Shown: piece by piece, positions 46,801-58,857 of the stretch
Layout of the letters: each line of letters begins with the position of its first letter
Numbering within the stretch: position 1 is the stretch's first letter
Source of the DNA: Solen grandis
Taxonomy: Eukaryota > Mollusca > Bivalvia > Adapedonta > Solenidae
Assembly (NCBI GenBank): GCA_021229015.1
Contig: CM037788.1
Span: 45,808,497-45,872,496 of the forward strand
DNA: 64,000 nucleotides
Direction of reading: 5' to 3'
Translations under genes and position numbers: made by a program
Notes under the pieces: model-generated
Told to the model about the DNA's origin: nothing
The model's input: the letters and a program-made list of their open reading frames with translations, nothing else
Databases searched by the model: none

Positions 46801-48515
46801 ACCATAGCATTAATCTTATGACTGTCTCAACAGACAACATAATTTTACTGTACCTAACATACTGTGGATTGTGGTCAACCTAAGTTAAGTAATTGATTAG
46901 AAGGTGACAAAGATAGCAAACTGTAACATTTTCTCTTTTCGCATGCAGTGATATAAACGAAAGCACAATCCATCTTTTGCATTACATAACTGCTATATCA
47001 GGAGATTTACTCCGCTATATAATTCATGACTAAAATAATGAGCCGAAGACATGGATGCAGGAAGGCGGTAATTGCTTTCATCCTTCTATCTCGTTTTATC
47101 AGAGACTATAAATAATTTAGAACGAAACATACAAACAATAAAACTTACGGGAAATTATGCCATGCATTACCACGTGTGTCGATAAAGCGACGTCATGTAA
47201 GAATACAATTAACGGATGGTATGCTTCAATAAATATAATGAACAAGTGTTGTATAATACAACATAAAAAAGAGTTGTAAAATTTCCAATTTGTGATATCG
47301 CCGGGTTATTTCGGTATGCTTACACAATGGTATGAAATCACTACAACAGACAAAACGATTTTAGGCATTCGTGAGTAATACAACTGTGAGGGTACATTAC
47401 GAGTATGCACATACATTCGGACTGCTTATATTTATTCTTACATTCGTTGACACTCTCTGCCAAGCTTGGGACCAATTCAGTAGCATAGGTTCTATGCCCT
47501 AGATAGAACCGCTACTGTTTTATTCAGTTTTAAACTCATAAAGTTTAAAGCCATTAATGCATAAAAAAGCAAGATATAACCTAAACTCTAAGAAAAGTTA
47601 CATAACAAGTTGTATCCCGCATAAAGGAAATATGCATTCAGTTATACTAGACAAATTAAAATAATCTCTGTCTGAGGTTGGGGATAAAATCACAGTCGTG
47701 GAAATCATCAAATAGGGCTAGATGCAGAAACCTAGTCACCTTTCCAGTTTCTAACATTAAACAAATAACCCCCGCCTTCCCTATTCTTGGCAAGGTTAAC
47801 GCCTCCCAACCAGTTTCGCAAATAAACCAATGTTATTTGTGTAAACCAGGTCAACCATTGATTAAACAGTTTCGTAATAAATCAATTTGAATGCAGTCAT
47901 TAACACAAGAAAATGTCATAGGTGACTTACTAACTTAATATCTTTACCAATCCGAAAACTGTATATTGCTCATGCTTATCGATTATTTATATAATTTCTA
48001 TGTTGTATACACTTTATACAAGGATGCTAGATAAAGTTTTGTTCTGTTTTGTTTAGTTATTCCGTTTTTCTGTTTAAGGGTAGGTAAATAAACAGAAGGA
48101 AAAGTGCTAGTTGCTATTTTTTTTCCCCGAAAAGTATAAGTTGGGTGGCAATGTAGTACTATACCACGATTTATTTAATATTCAGAGATAGTCCAGCGTT
48201 TTTAAATAAATGGCAAATGGCGTTAACATACATTTACTTATATAAATTCTGATTCATGTGAGTCCTTAAAATACAACACATTCTATATACAAGTTGATAA
48301 ACTGATAATTATTACAAGAGATGTGTGTTGTTTTACCTTTATCAGTATTCACGCATTAACTGAGCTGTTGCCTTCCCGAGACTGTGCGTGTATTGTACAC
48401 TGGAGAATGAAAGGCAAAAATTAAAACTGACAAAGGAACACGAAACATTACATAAACGTTTTAAAGGAGGAACAACCTCGCGTTTATTGAATTGTATTAA
48501 ATGGACACACTTATG
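43896..48515. other. No supported gene; one CpG-dense patch
   Basis: Mostly AT-rich anonymous DNA. At about 44505-44615 there is a patch with about a dozen CpG in 110 bases (GAGCGAACTCGAGCCGTACG and onward) inside a 75-codon frame at 44414-44641 that follows a pyrimidine tract and TTTTCAG. It might be an exon or regulatory patch, but I do not recognise the product. Nothing else of note. Confidence 0.45.
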
Positions 48516-48516
48516 T

Positions 48517-48725
48517 CTTGTTATTGCACATTTTCGCGTGTTTTATTGCATATATACCGTATATTTATTGAACATTATGACTTGTGTTTATTGCACATTT
48601 ACTTCATATTTATTGCATATTTTTCACCTGTTTATCGCAGATCTACTTTAAATCTATTGCATACCTTGCAGTGTGTTTGTGACACATGTACCATATATTC
48701 ATTGTACATCTTGTCATGTGTTTTT
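48517..48725. repeat. Degenerate 22-bp minisatellite
   Basis: TATTGCA recurs about every 22 bases (TATTGCACATTTTCGCGTGT, TATTGCATATATACCGTATA, TATTGAACATTATGACTTGT, TATTGCACATTTACTTCATA, TATTGCATATTTTTCACCTG, TATCGCAGATCTACTTTAAA, TATTGCATACC). The right half is more diverged. The overlapping open frames are by-products. Confidence 0.75.
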
Positions 48726-49570
48726 CATGTTTGACCTTATTTAAGCATTTTATTAAGAATTAAACATACAAGACATGTTTATAGCCAATACATATAGTAA
48801 AAAAGTTTTTTTTTTACATTTTATGCAATATACTAAATGAGTCTTAAAGAAAGGGAGTAGCAATCGAAGCGAGTGAGCTCCTTAACAATTAAGATTTCAC
48901 TTTATGTAACATTGCGCAATTTGCAACGAATACAGAGCACGGTTCTAATCTGTGATTTGTATTTTCATTTTGTGTACCGGGGTTGCTTACAATCGCTTGA
49001 TTAGTCTGTCGCTTAAATTTATATCAAGACGTAATGGTGATTTTCTCAAATAAATAACTTCAGTTAATTCAAATTTATTTAAAATTTGATATATCAAATC
49101 AGATACCAAATCTTCCCTGAAAAGGTCAGATTGATCTATAATAAGTGGCCTTGAAACTACACAATAAAATTACGTTTTGCATAACTTTCACGCAGATATT
49201 TAAAAGTACTTGTCGTTTACATATTGTAATCGTTATTAAAAGATCATTGACATTATAATTGTTATTAAAAAGCCAGATTGCGATGAGCGTTTTTGTAAGT
49301 GACCAAGAAACCGTTGTCCTTTTTATTTTTTTAACAAATTAGAACACTATTTACGACAACCTTATAATGAAATAATAGGTTCGTTAAACCTCTTACCAGA
49401 GACTCGAACTTTATACCTAGTGAACATCTTATGAACATTCTAACCCTTACCTTAGAGAAAAAAATATATGTGTATCTTTTGAAAGTTATTTCTTGACAAG
49501 TGACATCTCAGTTTCAGCTTTACGACCAACACAAACACCTGTACAATTCATTGACGTTCCCTGATAAATT
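48726..49570. other. No gene seen
   Basis: AT-rich anonymous sequence. Confidence 0.55.
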
Positions 49571-49694
49571 TCACTTCTATCCTAGGGTTATTTACTTCTA
49601 TCTTAAGGTTATTTCACTTCTATCTTTCACTTCTATCTTAGGGTTATTTCACTTCTATCTTAGAGTTATTTCACTTCGATCTTAGAGTTATTTC
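49571..49694. repeat. 22-bp minisatellite, five to six units
   Basis: Tandem copies of TCACTTCTATCTTAGGGTTA plus TT, with one unit truncated (CTATCTTTCACTTCTATC) and variants CTTAAGG, CTTAGAG and TTCGATC. Each unit carries one TTAGGGTTA, but this is not a telomeric array. Confidence 0.9.
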
Positions 49695-50094
49695 TACACA
49701 TTAAATATCATTATCATGCTCTGATAACATGTTTGAATTTCATCAACTATCTTTTAAAACAGTTTTTTTTACAATAAATGCCGTAAAATAAAACCTTTTT
49801 AATGTTACTGGTTTCATTGTTGCATTTTTTCTAATTGCAAATATTATCGAAATATCAAATATCTAAATATCCATTTTATTTTTCAAAGAACAAAAACAAA
49901 ACCGGATACTTTGTTTGTTTATTAAAAAATAAAACGCAGCCTACCTGATTCGGATAGGAGTCCTGAAAACAAATAGTTCTTTTACCGGCGTAATTCGTTT
50001 GCACTTTTTTTATGAAAATGTCACATGAAATGTCATTTAATTCAACACAAACTCAAAAATAAGGAAAATTGTCCGCACTTTTTATCTACAGTCA
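49695..50094. other. No gene seen
   Basis: AT-rich anonymous sequence. Confidence 0.55.
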
Positions 50095-50260
50095 CGTGAT
50101 CGGATGGAACGTATTCCCAAAGTAGCACGCGCAGAAGAAGTGTGAAGGCGCTCTGCAATAAGAAGCTCGGCAGAGTACCGCGCTGTATTTATCTATGACG
50201 GCGTGAGCCGCCGATACTTCGTTAGAATCGCTGGATGCTGGCCGCAGATTCGTATTTTAA
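50095..50260. promoter_or_regulatory. CpG-dense patch, candidate promoter or first exon
   Basis: About 17 CpG dinucleotides fall within 155 bases (for example AGCACGCGCAG, GTACCGCGCTG, GACGGCGTGAGCCGCCG, GGCCGCAG) in a CpG-poor AT-rich neighbourhood. It begins with TCACGTGATCGG. Downstream is ATGAAGGTGAAC (50277), which could hold a short coding start followed by a splice donor, but no product is recognised. Called on composition only. Confidence 0.3.
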
Positions 50261-50998
50261 TCAATATATTGGTATCATGAAGGTGAACAATGAATATATT
50301 CTACTCTATTATTTTAAAAGTGATTTCTGCCGACTGTCTTGAATTTATGAATATAATAGTTTTGATTTATAGTTATTTGAATGCAAATGGAAGATAACCT
50401 TGTTTTAAAATTTAATTTTCCTTAAAATATATTCAGAAGTGTATGTATTCTTTTGGAAAGACAGATGTGATTAATTTTAGTATGGAAGCTTACTGAAATT
50501 ACAGAAGTGGAACTGTCACTTGATTGTATATGTAAATTGATTTTAAGACAATGTCGTATTGTTAAAGCCCAAGGCAGTACAATTCATCCCACCGTTGTGT
50601 ACACCGGTCGATACTAGTAATGTAAACAATTATAGCACACGTATACCACTACAAAAACAAAACAAACAAAAAAAAAAAACAAAAAAACGAAGATTAATTA
50701 TTGAATTGCTAATATGATCAAGTAGTATCTTAACTTACATTTCATTATCGCACATACACGAGAAAAAAATGCAATGCAAAACACAGTTTAAAAATAGTGC
50801 TGTGCCATTTCATAAAGAATTACACGCGAGAATAGCAATTAATATTAAAATAAATCGAGCACTTTTTAACATTTGAACACATCTAACACCTAAACTAACT
50901 ATACACGTAAACTGATAAAAATGTGACAAAGTATAAGGCTGTTTCAAAATGACTGAATCTATTATCAGAGCTATGAAAAAAATCATTTTACAATCTCC

Positions 50999-51001
<3 letters not shown>
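50261..51001. other. No gene seen
   Basis: AT-rich, with an A-rich stretch near 50655-50690. No supported gene. Confidence 0.55.

Positions 51002-51047
<46 letters not shown>
51002..51047. repeat. (TA)n microsatellite
   Basis: A perfect TA dinucleotide run of about 23 repeats. Confidence 0.95.
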
Positions 51048-51050
<3 letters not shown>

Positions 51051-51698
51051 GAATATAATGTGTTACAACTTTTACACAATGGATATAGGATGATAAAAAT
51101 AATATGTACATAAAATGACCACCATATTCACCTACGAAACAAAAATAAAACAAAAAATAAAACAAATAAACAAATCATTTTGTGAAACCCAAATCGTATG
51201 GGAACAAAATAAGACACAAAAGAGTAAAGTTGATCTACTATATATAACCAAAGAAGACATGAGAGAATAAAGTTGATATATTATATATAAGTGTATTTAA
51301 TTACATGTTAAATTTAGAGAAAGAAATCACGCAATGAGTGCGGATTCGTCGGAAGCGAGTTCAGTTTCAGCTGAGGTCAATCATAGCCCGTCTATTAACG
51401 CCATGCGACTGTAGGAAAATACATTTCGTTCCATAGAGCGATTAAAAATATTCCAACCCAGAATACAACTGTTACAGTAATATTTTAGATTGAATTTGCC
51501 ATTAAATGCCAAGTTTTATTTATCAGCTTTAAAATGCCAGGGCATGAATTAATATTTATTTTTGTAATACTGTAACGATTTTTACCGTTTCTTCCTTAAA
51601 ACACAAGCCAGCATAATATATTTTAGTCTTTTTTTTTAATCTCATTTTGTTTTTGAAAATATATTAACAAAAACATCAAATTATGTTTTATTGTGAAT
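51048..51698. other. No gene seen
   Basis: AT-rich anonymous sequence. Confidence 0.55.
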
Positions 51699-51827
51699 GT
51701 GAAGCTAGAGATTCCCTAATAAACTGGCTTTGTAAAGTAGATCCCCTAATTAACTGGCTTTGTGAAGCTAGAGATTCCCTAATCAACTGGCTTTGTGAAG
51801 CTAGAGATTCCCTAATCAACTGGCTTT
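51699..51827. repeat. 33-bp tandem repeat, four units
   Basis: Units at 51699-51731, 51732-51761 (30 bp, variant), 51762-51794 and 51795-51827. The consensus starts GTGAAGCTAGAGATTCCCTA and continues ATCAACTGGCTTT. The last two units are identical, pointing to recent duplication. Confidence 0.93.
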
Positions 51828-51924
51828 GCATAAACGTTATATTCTTACTTTAGTTCTATCACTAACAATAGTTTAAGCTTACTTATTTTACGTCAATAGG
51901 GAAACAAGTTCTTAAAACTTAAAC

Positions 51925-52040
51925 TATTCCCTTTCGATTGTTTCTGGGTTGGACCAGTACTTTGCAACTACGAAAGTCATGAAACAACAGTTCTTGGCGC
52001 TGAGTAAAACTTTAAATCTTAACCGTAGTAAAAAAAAAAG
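51925..52040 (-). mobile_element. Possible decayed relative of the second SINE family
   Basis: TTTCTGGGTTGGACCAGTAC and GAAAGTCATGAAA resemble TTCCTGGGTTGGACCTATAC and GGAAGGTCAGTAAA in the copy at 42785-42935, in the same orientation. Similarity is partial and no head is visible. Confidence 0.35.
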
Positions 52041-52100
52041 TTCAGCTATTCTGGCTTCACGTGATTTTAAATATTTAATCTACAAACTAGCAGCACTGTT

Positions 52101-52274
52101 GAACTTGTATTAGCGGTACCTGTATTAAGCGGTCAACCTGCATTTAGCGATCAGTTTTAATATTACCAAACTATAGCATGCTAAATATGTTTGTCCTTCA
52201 TTTAGCGGTCACTTCTGTTAAGCGATCACTTTCTCCTTTTCCCTTGACTGACCACTTAAGACAGGTTTGACTGC
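52101..52274 (-). mobile_element. MITE-like element, copy 1 (reverse orientation)
   Basis: About 175 bp, with imperfect terminal inverted repeats (GAACTTGTATTAGCGGTACC at left, GACCACTTAAGACAGGTTTG at right). Several internal TTAGCGGTC/TTAAGCGATC motifs occur. It matches the element at 62114-62292 in reverse complement. It has no coding capacity. Confidence 0.72.
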
Positions 52275-52359
52275 ATTCATTAAGTGAAGAAAAACGTATT
52301 TGCTATCATAAAAACTGATAAAATAATGCATCTGCGTTTGCGCCAGGTTTCGGTGTCCA

Positions 52360-52490
52360 CGTTAAGTGCCTTCTTACTATTTTATCATTATTTCAGCCAT
52401 ATGCCAGTGTCTAGCTAACGTCAGGCGAGGAGGGAACCTGAAGTACAGGAGGCCAACTGACCTTCTGCAAGCCAGCTGAATGGGATCAGT
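52360..52490 (-). mobile_element. Decayed SINE copy, first family, minus strand
   Basis: Reverse-complement reading gives CAGCTGGCTTGCAGAAGGTC, TAGCTAGACACTGGCATATG and GCTGAAATAATG, which align with CCAGCTGGCTTGTGGTAGGT, TAGCTGGACGTCGCTATATG and ACTGAAATACTG of the intact copy at 35528-35778. Many substitutions suggest an old copy. Confidence 0.5.
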
Positions 52491-53385
52491 ATTGTTATTA
52501 TACTAAAAAAAAATACTGCAACAAAACAGACGTTTAATAAGTCTAGGCATTGTTTTGAAGTCTTATCTTGGTTGAATTTTACTTCTGTCTGATTATAAGA
52601 GTTTGATGATGATAAATGAAAGTATAACAATCAAGTAATATCTGAAGGACCTGGAATAGCTTATCTGAAGAGGGACACGTATATGTATATACGAGTATCT
52701 TGTTTCCATGTTCAATGAAATATCAATCTTAAGCAAGATTACATACATGCGTTTGCAATGGTTCATTTGTACATTTTCTACCACCAATCAATAAATTAGG
52801 ACGAGCATTTATTAAAATCAAATTTACAGAAGACATTTCTGCTATCAATTTATGGTTGTATTGATTAAAACGTTTAACAAAAGAAAAGTAAGTATAGAAT
52901 GTAAAAAGAAAATATTTAGAATATGTTTTGAAAACCAGAATTATTTTTGATAGCCAAGGTATTGAAGTGAATGTTGGTGAAATGATTTCCTGGCACTCCT
53001 ACTCAGTAAATCAATATCTACAGATACTGATATGTTTGTTCTTAATTAAAAGGAACACAAGCGTTTATCAAATTTTGTTGTGTTATAATTTTGAAAATAT
53101 ATTCGCTGTCTGCATAGCTTTGCACGATGTTTGTATATATTATTCATAATATAATTGCTTGTTGCAGTGTATAGGAATGGTAAAAATGTTTATGATAAAT
53201 GATGCTTCTCTTGGTCTTAAAAAGGCCAATTATGTTGGTGTTTGGGTTTGTTGCTGACTATGAAGATAGATGAGAAGGAAGATGGCGAATAGGATGATGT
53301 AACAGTGATGATGGTAATAATGTTGTTCGTGGTTAATTGAAGGATAAAGGAGTATAATATGTAGGAAAAAAAGATTTTTGATAAC
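52491..53385. other. No gene seen
   Basis: AT-rich anonymous sequence. The 73-codon frame at 52928-53149 is not recognised. Confidence 0.55.
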
Positions 53386-54296
53386 GGGAGCTAAGCGAGA
53401 TGTTAACGGGAGCTAAGCGGGATGTTAACGGGAGCTAATCGGGACGATAACGGGAGATAATCGGGACAATAACGGAAGCTAATCGGGACGATAACGGGAG
53501 CTAAGCGGGATGTTAACGGGAGCTAATCGGGACGATAACGGGAGCTAATCGGGACGATAACGGGAGCTAAGCGGGACGATAACGGGAGGTAATGGGACGA
53601 CAACGGGAGCTAATCGGGAGCTAATCGGGACGTTAGCGGGAGCTAATCCGGACGTTAACGGGAGCTAATCGGGACGGGAGCTAATCGGAACGATAACAGG
53701 AGCTAAGCGGGATGTTAACGAGCTAAGCGGGACGTTAACGGAAGCTCATTGGGACGATAACAGGAACTAATCGGGACGTTAACGGGAGCTAAGCGGGACG
53801 TTAACGAGCTAAGCGGGACGTTAACGGGAGTCCATCGGGACGATAACAGGAGCTAATCGGGAGCTAATCGGGACGTTAGCGGGAGCTAATCCGGACGTTA
53901 ACGGGAGCTAATCGGGACGGGAGCTAATCGGAACGATAACAGGAGCTAAGCGGGACGTTAACGAGCTAAGCGGGACGTACGGAGTCATGGGACGATAACA
54001 GGAGCTAAGCGGGACGTTAACGAGTTAAGCGGGACGTTAACGGGAGTCCATCGGGACGTTAACGGGAGCTAATCGGGACGATAACGGGAGCTAATCGGGA
54101 CGATAAAAGGAGCTAAGCGGACGTTAACGGGAGCTAATCGGACGATAACGGGAGCTTATCGGGACGATAACGGGAGCTAATCGGGACGTTAACGGGGAGC
54201 TAAGCGGGACGTTAACGGGAGCTAAACGGGACAATAACGGGAGCTAATCGGGACGATAACGGGAGCTAATCGGGACGTTAACGGGAGCTAATCCTT
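53386..54296. repeat. 22-bp minisatellite with a higher-order repeat
   Basis: About 41 units of GGGAGCTAATCGGGACGATA plus AC, with variants AAGC for AATC, GTTAAC for GATAAC, and short units lost in whole or part. A longer block starting GAGCTAATCGGGAGCTAATC at 53607 recurs at 53850 with the same order of variant units (GTTAGC, AATCCGGACG, GGGACGGGAGC, ATCGGAACG, AACAGG), a higher-order period of about 243 bp. Confidence 0.95.
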
Positions 54297-56934
54297 TTTT
54301 TGGGGAACTCGTTGCTGTAATACAAAGATACGTTTGACATTCGTATCCTTATTTTTATCACAATATCGTTCTTTCAGGAATATGCGTATTCGTTACATTA
54401 TCATCCCTATTTCTTCATGGCAAAACAATGCCTCTGCAGTCTGATTATGTCTCATAATGTTCAGTACTTACTTCAGGATTCTATATGCTTGCTCATTAAA
54501 ACAGAAACAAATATATAATTGTGATTTTCCTTTATACCATTAATATGAGTACACTGCTTCTACAACTAACCAACCATTCTTTTCTAAAACCTGTTATCAT
54601 GGTTAAATATCCGGTAATTATGAATTCGAGGATTGGGTCCCGACCATAAGATGCAAAAGTTATCCAATTTGTTTATGATGTATGTCCACTATCCCGACTT
54701 TTGTCTATAGCGCGGTATTACAGTTAGACAATACCATTCTCTTACATTTAACATTTAAATGGCTGATTTAATGTCTTTTGTGATGTTAAACTATAACAAG
54801 GTACATAAATGTATCCAATTAAAATGGACAATACAGCTGGGTAAGGTAAAGATGTGCTGCTGCATTATTTCGATATCATGCTGTAGACAACAATTGTTAT
54901 TATTGTATGCCAGGAAAAGCTATCAACTAGTCCTATATTATTCTGTTGATGCAGAGTCCAAGGCAAGGGAGATAATTATACTGGCACCATTTGAATGACG
55001 ACGGTATGTAGTGATCAGTTATCAAAACCCACTCAATATAAACGGAATTTTTCTAGCATGGCTTTGATGGTCATTTTCAGCCACATGTATATTTATAAAT
55101 CAGCCAACTTTTCTGCTATTTACATTTTCTGGGTCTTTCTGTCGCTAAATGTCTTTATTTCCTGTATTATCAGGGTTTTTCTTTTTGTTTTTTGTTGTTG
55201 TTTTTTTTTTTTTTTTTTTTTGGGGGGGGGGTGATGTCGGAAAATAACACGAAATGAATACTCACTACACTAAATATTAATAAAGATCGGACTGTATAAC
55301 AGATTATTTGATATTTTTATTGTTGTTTTATCAAAAAAATGTTTTTTAAATGCATAATGAGACTTGTTTCGGACCAAGCGTTAAGTATCATCACAGTAAT
55401 ACTTAAGACAGTAATAGTGTGCTTCATTACAGTAATATACTGACTGTGGTGGAGGGGACACACTTTACGTTCTACATTCCCTTAACAATAACCCCCCAGT
55501 AACACCGAATACACCCTTTTTAAAGACATGTTCTTATTAATACAAGTTAGTCCTTTGCTCCCTAGACAGACATACATACAATACTTTGTTGCCCACATGC
55601 CCGGTTCGTTTTTCGTTACGCTCTATATAGGCTTATTTTCTGTAATAAACAGTGGCAGATTTCCTGTTTGGGTGGCTTCTAAAGCCGATATACAACATCA
55701 CTCCCAGCAAAATGTAACATCGCACATATATTTTTTGTAACGTAGAAGAGCAATTTTCGAAAGATAAGATGGAAATATTTTTCTCCATGAGGGATTTAAT
55801 GAACAAAAAACTCTTGCCCCTTCCCCAGTTAAGATTACTGGATTTGCCAAAATCTATGTGTTGTTGGTAGGCAAGTTATACACATTCCTTAACCTGTACG
55901 TAGCTTCTAAGTATTGGTATGGTTCCAGACAATACCATTCCTACACATCAAATTTCACAGCGTAGCATATTTTGATCTATGTCGCAAGAAAGGGCAAAAT
56001 GAGTACCCGTATGTTTTTTATTGGTAGAAAATGTCTATTCTTAGGGAAAAGATTACATGCAAATGTTTGTTGGGATGACATCTGAAATATATGCTTCTAA
56101 CTTCTAACCTACGAAATTTCTGACAGAATTAAGTTTCTGTGATAAATATATACTTGTCTTACTCGTATCAAAACTACTCTTAGACCTGTGTAGGACTGGG
56201 TATTACAAATATCTTTATTATATGATAGTCCGTTTCACTTTAGTGCCCTTTATTTTACAATAATATTTCTCCACCGATGACGCTTTACATTATATTACGG
56301 TTCTATATTTCCATTACTTTGATCCCAATCAACGCCGACTATTTTGTTAAATATACTTTTGTTATATACTGAGAAATAAGCATTTTACAGAATACAGTTT
56401 TACTTATAATTAAATGCTTAATAGCGCCTACAAGTCAAATGTGTTATAAAATTAATTATATTCATGTAATCAAATATCTTTATGCTTCATCCCATTTTGC
56501 AGTTTTTTTTTCTAATACTAGTTTTGCTGTTGCACTCCACGTGAAAAGAAATGTGTAATATCACGTGTTTAAAATTGAATAGTAAATGATGAACAACCAG
56601 TCAGTACTTGATTTGTATATCAAAGTCTGTGCATCTGAAATGACCATGGTATACTATTTCAGAGTAAACTAGATCATCGTTTGTTTATATTTACATCATT
56701 TAAAAAAAAAAACCTTTCTTTGACAAGCTATCTACGTGATTTATCACTTAAATATAAATTTACAGACAAAAAGTAATATTAAAAACAAATTAGTAAACTA
56801 TCAACTACCACGAGGTTTGATGACGTTTATATTTTGATATTTTGTAAAACCTGTCTACAATAACCTATGGAATGACCACGTGTTTAACAGTACATGTGTA
56901 TACCATTACATTAGGTATGAATAATTTAATTTGT
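54297..56934. other. No supported gene
   Basis: AT-rich anonymous DNA. A T(21)G(10) homopolymer pair lies at 55201-55231. Short frames (79 codons at 54759 and 54995, 70 codons at 55528) are not recognised. Confidence 0.55.
55201..55231. repeat. T(21)G(10) homopolymer junction
   Basis: Twenty-one T followed directly by ten G. A similar T-rich to G(13) junction occurs at 30496-30546. Confidence 0.9.
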
Positions 56935-57226
56935 TTGTTTGCTGGGTTTAAGGTTCCACCGAGAGAATTTCATTGATTCTGAGAATATGTTTACTTAGAT
57001 ATATACTAGTGCTACCACACTGTTGCATCACACCGTAGAAATTTAATATGGTACCACACCTAGTCATATTATCCTGACAATAGACCATCCAGTCTAGGAA
57101 CAACCATTATATACTGAGCGCAACGCACGGGAGTTACACCAAAAGTATGTTGCGGCCGGGGATAGAACCTACGACCTCCCGATTCCGATGACGCTCTATC
57201 CACTCGGCAACCGGGACCAGTACACA
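56935..57226 (-). mobile_element. tRNA-derived SINE, third family, minus strand
   Basis: The minus strand reads GGTCCCGGTTGCCGAGTGGA with an A-box-like TTGCCGAGTGG (complement of 57200-57210) and a B-box-like GGTTCTATCC (complement of 57160-57169), then a body shared with 43690-43895. The head is close to a real tRNA around the A box, but the cloverleaf is imperfect and fused to the SINE body, so it is not called as a tRNA gene. Confidence 0.8.
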
Positions 57227-58705
57227 TCTTAATTGACATCCCATGAATAATGAAAATGTAATTAAGACTGCATAAACAGAAATGACACTTGAGGGCGATT
57301 CATTTTTCAAGCCGTCATTCAATCCACAATATTTGAAGATGACGTTATTACTTGACATTTAATGCTATTAGGTTTCGTAACAAATTGAAAATTAATAATT
57401 AAAAATACTGATTGGAAGCTATAGCCAAGAACAAATATAATTATGTAAAACGCTATTCGGCTGGCTGCAATTATTTTCTATTATTGTCTAACATATTTTG
57501 AGAGTTGTGCATAATAATTGTTCCACAATATATATATATACAGTATCTATATTCCCTCTTCACATGTTGTTGTTTGAATTTAGTCTTATAGATAGGGAAC
57601 CTGTTTATGGTAGTGGTTACGTGCCTCGCTTCTCACCAATGCGTCAAGAATACCTAGTCACGTACGTGAGAGGTACAGTGGTGGCCAATCTCGACACGTG
57701 TGTTTCCAGGCTCAGTGTCCTTCCACAGTAATGACCGCATTCGCCGCCACCAAGAGAGATAAAAAAAAAATGTGATAACTTGTTTCATGATTCATTCGAT
57801 ACAATTAAAATGCATTTGCTTCTTATTTCACATGTATTTTCATGCCTTAGAGGCTGTTAATGCAACTGAAGATTGTTTGGCGTTTCGAAATTGAAGACTA
57901 TCTGATTCAACTGATTCAAGATAATTCACATCTCGTTATTAACTGAGAGCGTTGGACCAAATCTACTTTCGCCTGAAGTAAAGCAAACGCGTAAAAGACT
58001 GATTTGTATCAGTCTACACCATTTCGCCACTCATTTAAATGCGTAACACAACTGACTTTTTAAAAAGGACACTCTGTCACTGTTGTTCAAATATTGAAAT
58101 ACAATCTATTTTCCGAACATAATAGAAGACGTATCTGGTTTATGCAAAGTTTTGGCACATGTTAAATTTTGGCAATTTTGTGTATCTAAATTGTCGAATC
58201 TGTTTCTACTACATTTAATGTATGTAATGAGATTGCAGTAATTTCAAAATTTTCGATCGGTTTAACTCGTTAAACCACTTGCTTTAATGGGTAACCTAGT
58301 ATACACGACCAATCTGTGTGCGTATGCGTGCAGAGTTGGACTTGCATAGTAACGTCGAAACATAATTCCATACATTAAGTAGGTTAATATTTGTTATCGA
58401 GGGTTTAACAAATTAAACTGCTCAAGCTCGGCGCATAACCTATACGTAATTCATACTTTAAGTTTAATATTGACGTCATAACCAAATGACCATCAATTCT
58501 ACGAATTATTTGGTGTAAATTCCATGTCTATATCTTGAGAATTTCTATGTGAAACACCTTACACACCATGTGGTTGGATTATGAAGTAATTGTATATAAA
58601 TATGAACGAACAAATACGTTGAATTTATATTCGCCGCCGAGCGAGACAAATGACATAAAAAACTGGTTCCAAAAAACGCCTAACCTAACTCTAGCAGAAT
58701 GGAAT
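57227..58705. other. No gene seen
   Basis: AT-rich anonymous sequence. The 77-codon frame at 57498-57731 is not recognised. Confidence 0.5.
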
Positions 58706-58857
58706 GCTGTGAATGTGACTTGACTTGACCAGTTGGATTTACCGTCGTTTCAACAGTATTTCAGTCATATAGCGACGTCCGGCTAATTACAGGTGGAGGA
58801 AGAGCCCGAATGCATGGAGGCACCCGGGTAGAACCACCGACCTACCGCTGTGAATGT
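58706..58857 (-). mobile_element. 5'-truncated SINE, first family, minus strand, with target duplication
   Basis: The body at 58717-58846 is the 3' half of the SINE at 35528-35778 (minus-strand text GTAGGTCGGTGGTTCTACCC, CATTCGGGCTCTTCCTCCAC, GACGTCGCTATATGACTGAA). It is bounded by 11-bp direct repeats GCTGTGAATGT (58706-58716 and 58847-58857). The tRNA-like head is missing, as expected from incomplete reverse transcription. Confidence 0.85.

Noticed and set aside
48388..48734. Overlapping 87- and 77-codon frames
   Set aside because: They overlie the degenerate 22-bp minisatellite.
49571..49694. Interstitial telomeric repeat
   Set aside because: TTAGGG occurs only once per 22-bp unit and is altered in several units, so it is an ordinary minisatellite.
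54759..55234. Two abutting 79-codon frames
   Set aside because: The second ends in the T(21)G(10) homopolymer, and neither shows a motif or conserved segment.
57155..57221. tRNA gene on the minus strand
   Set aside because: A and B boxes are present, but the cloverleaf is imperfect and the sequence continues into a SINE body found elsewhere without the head.
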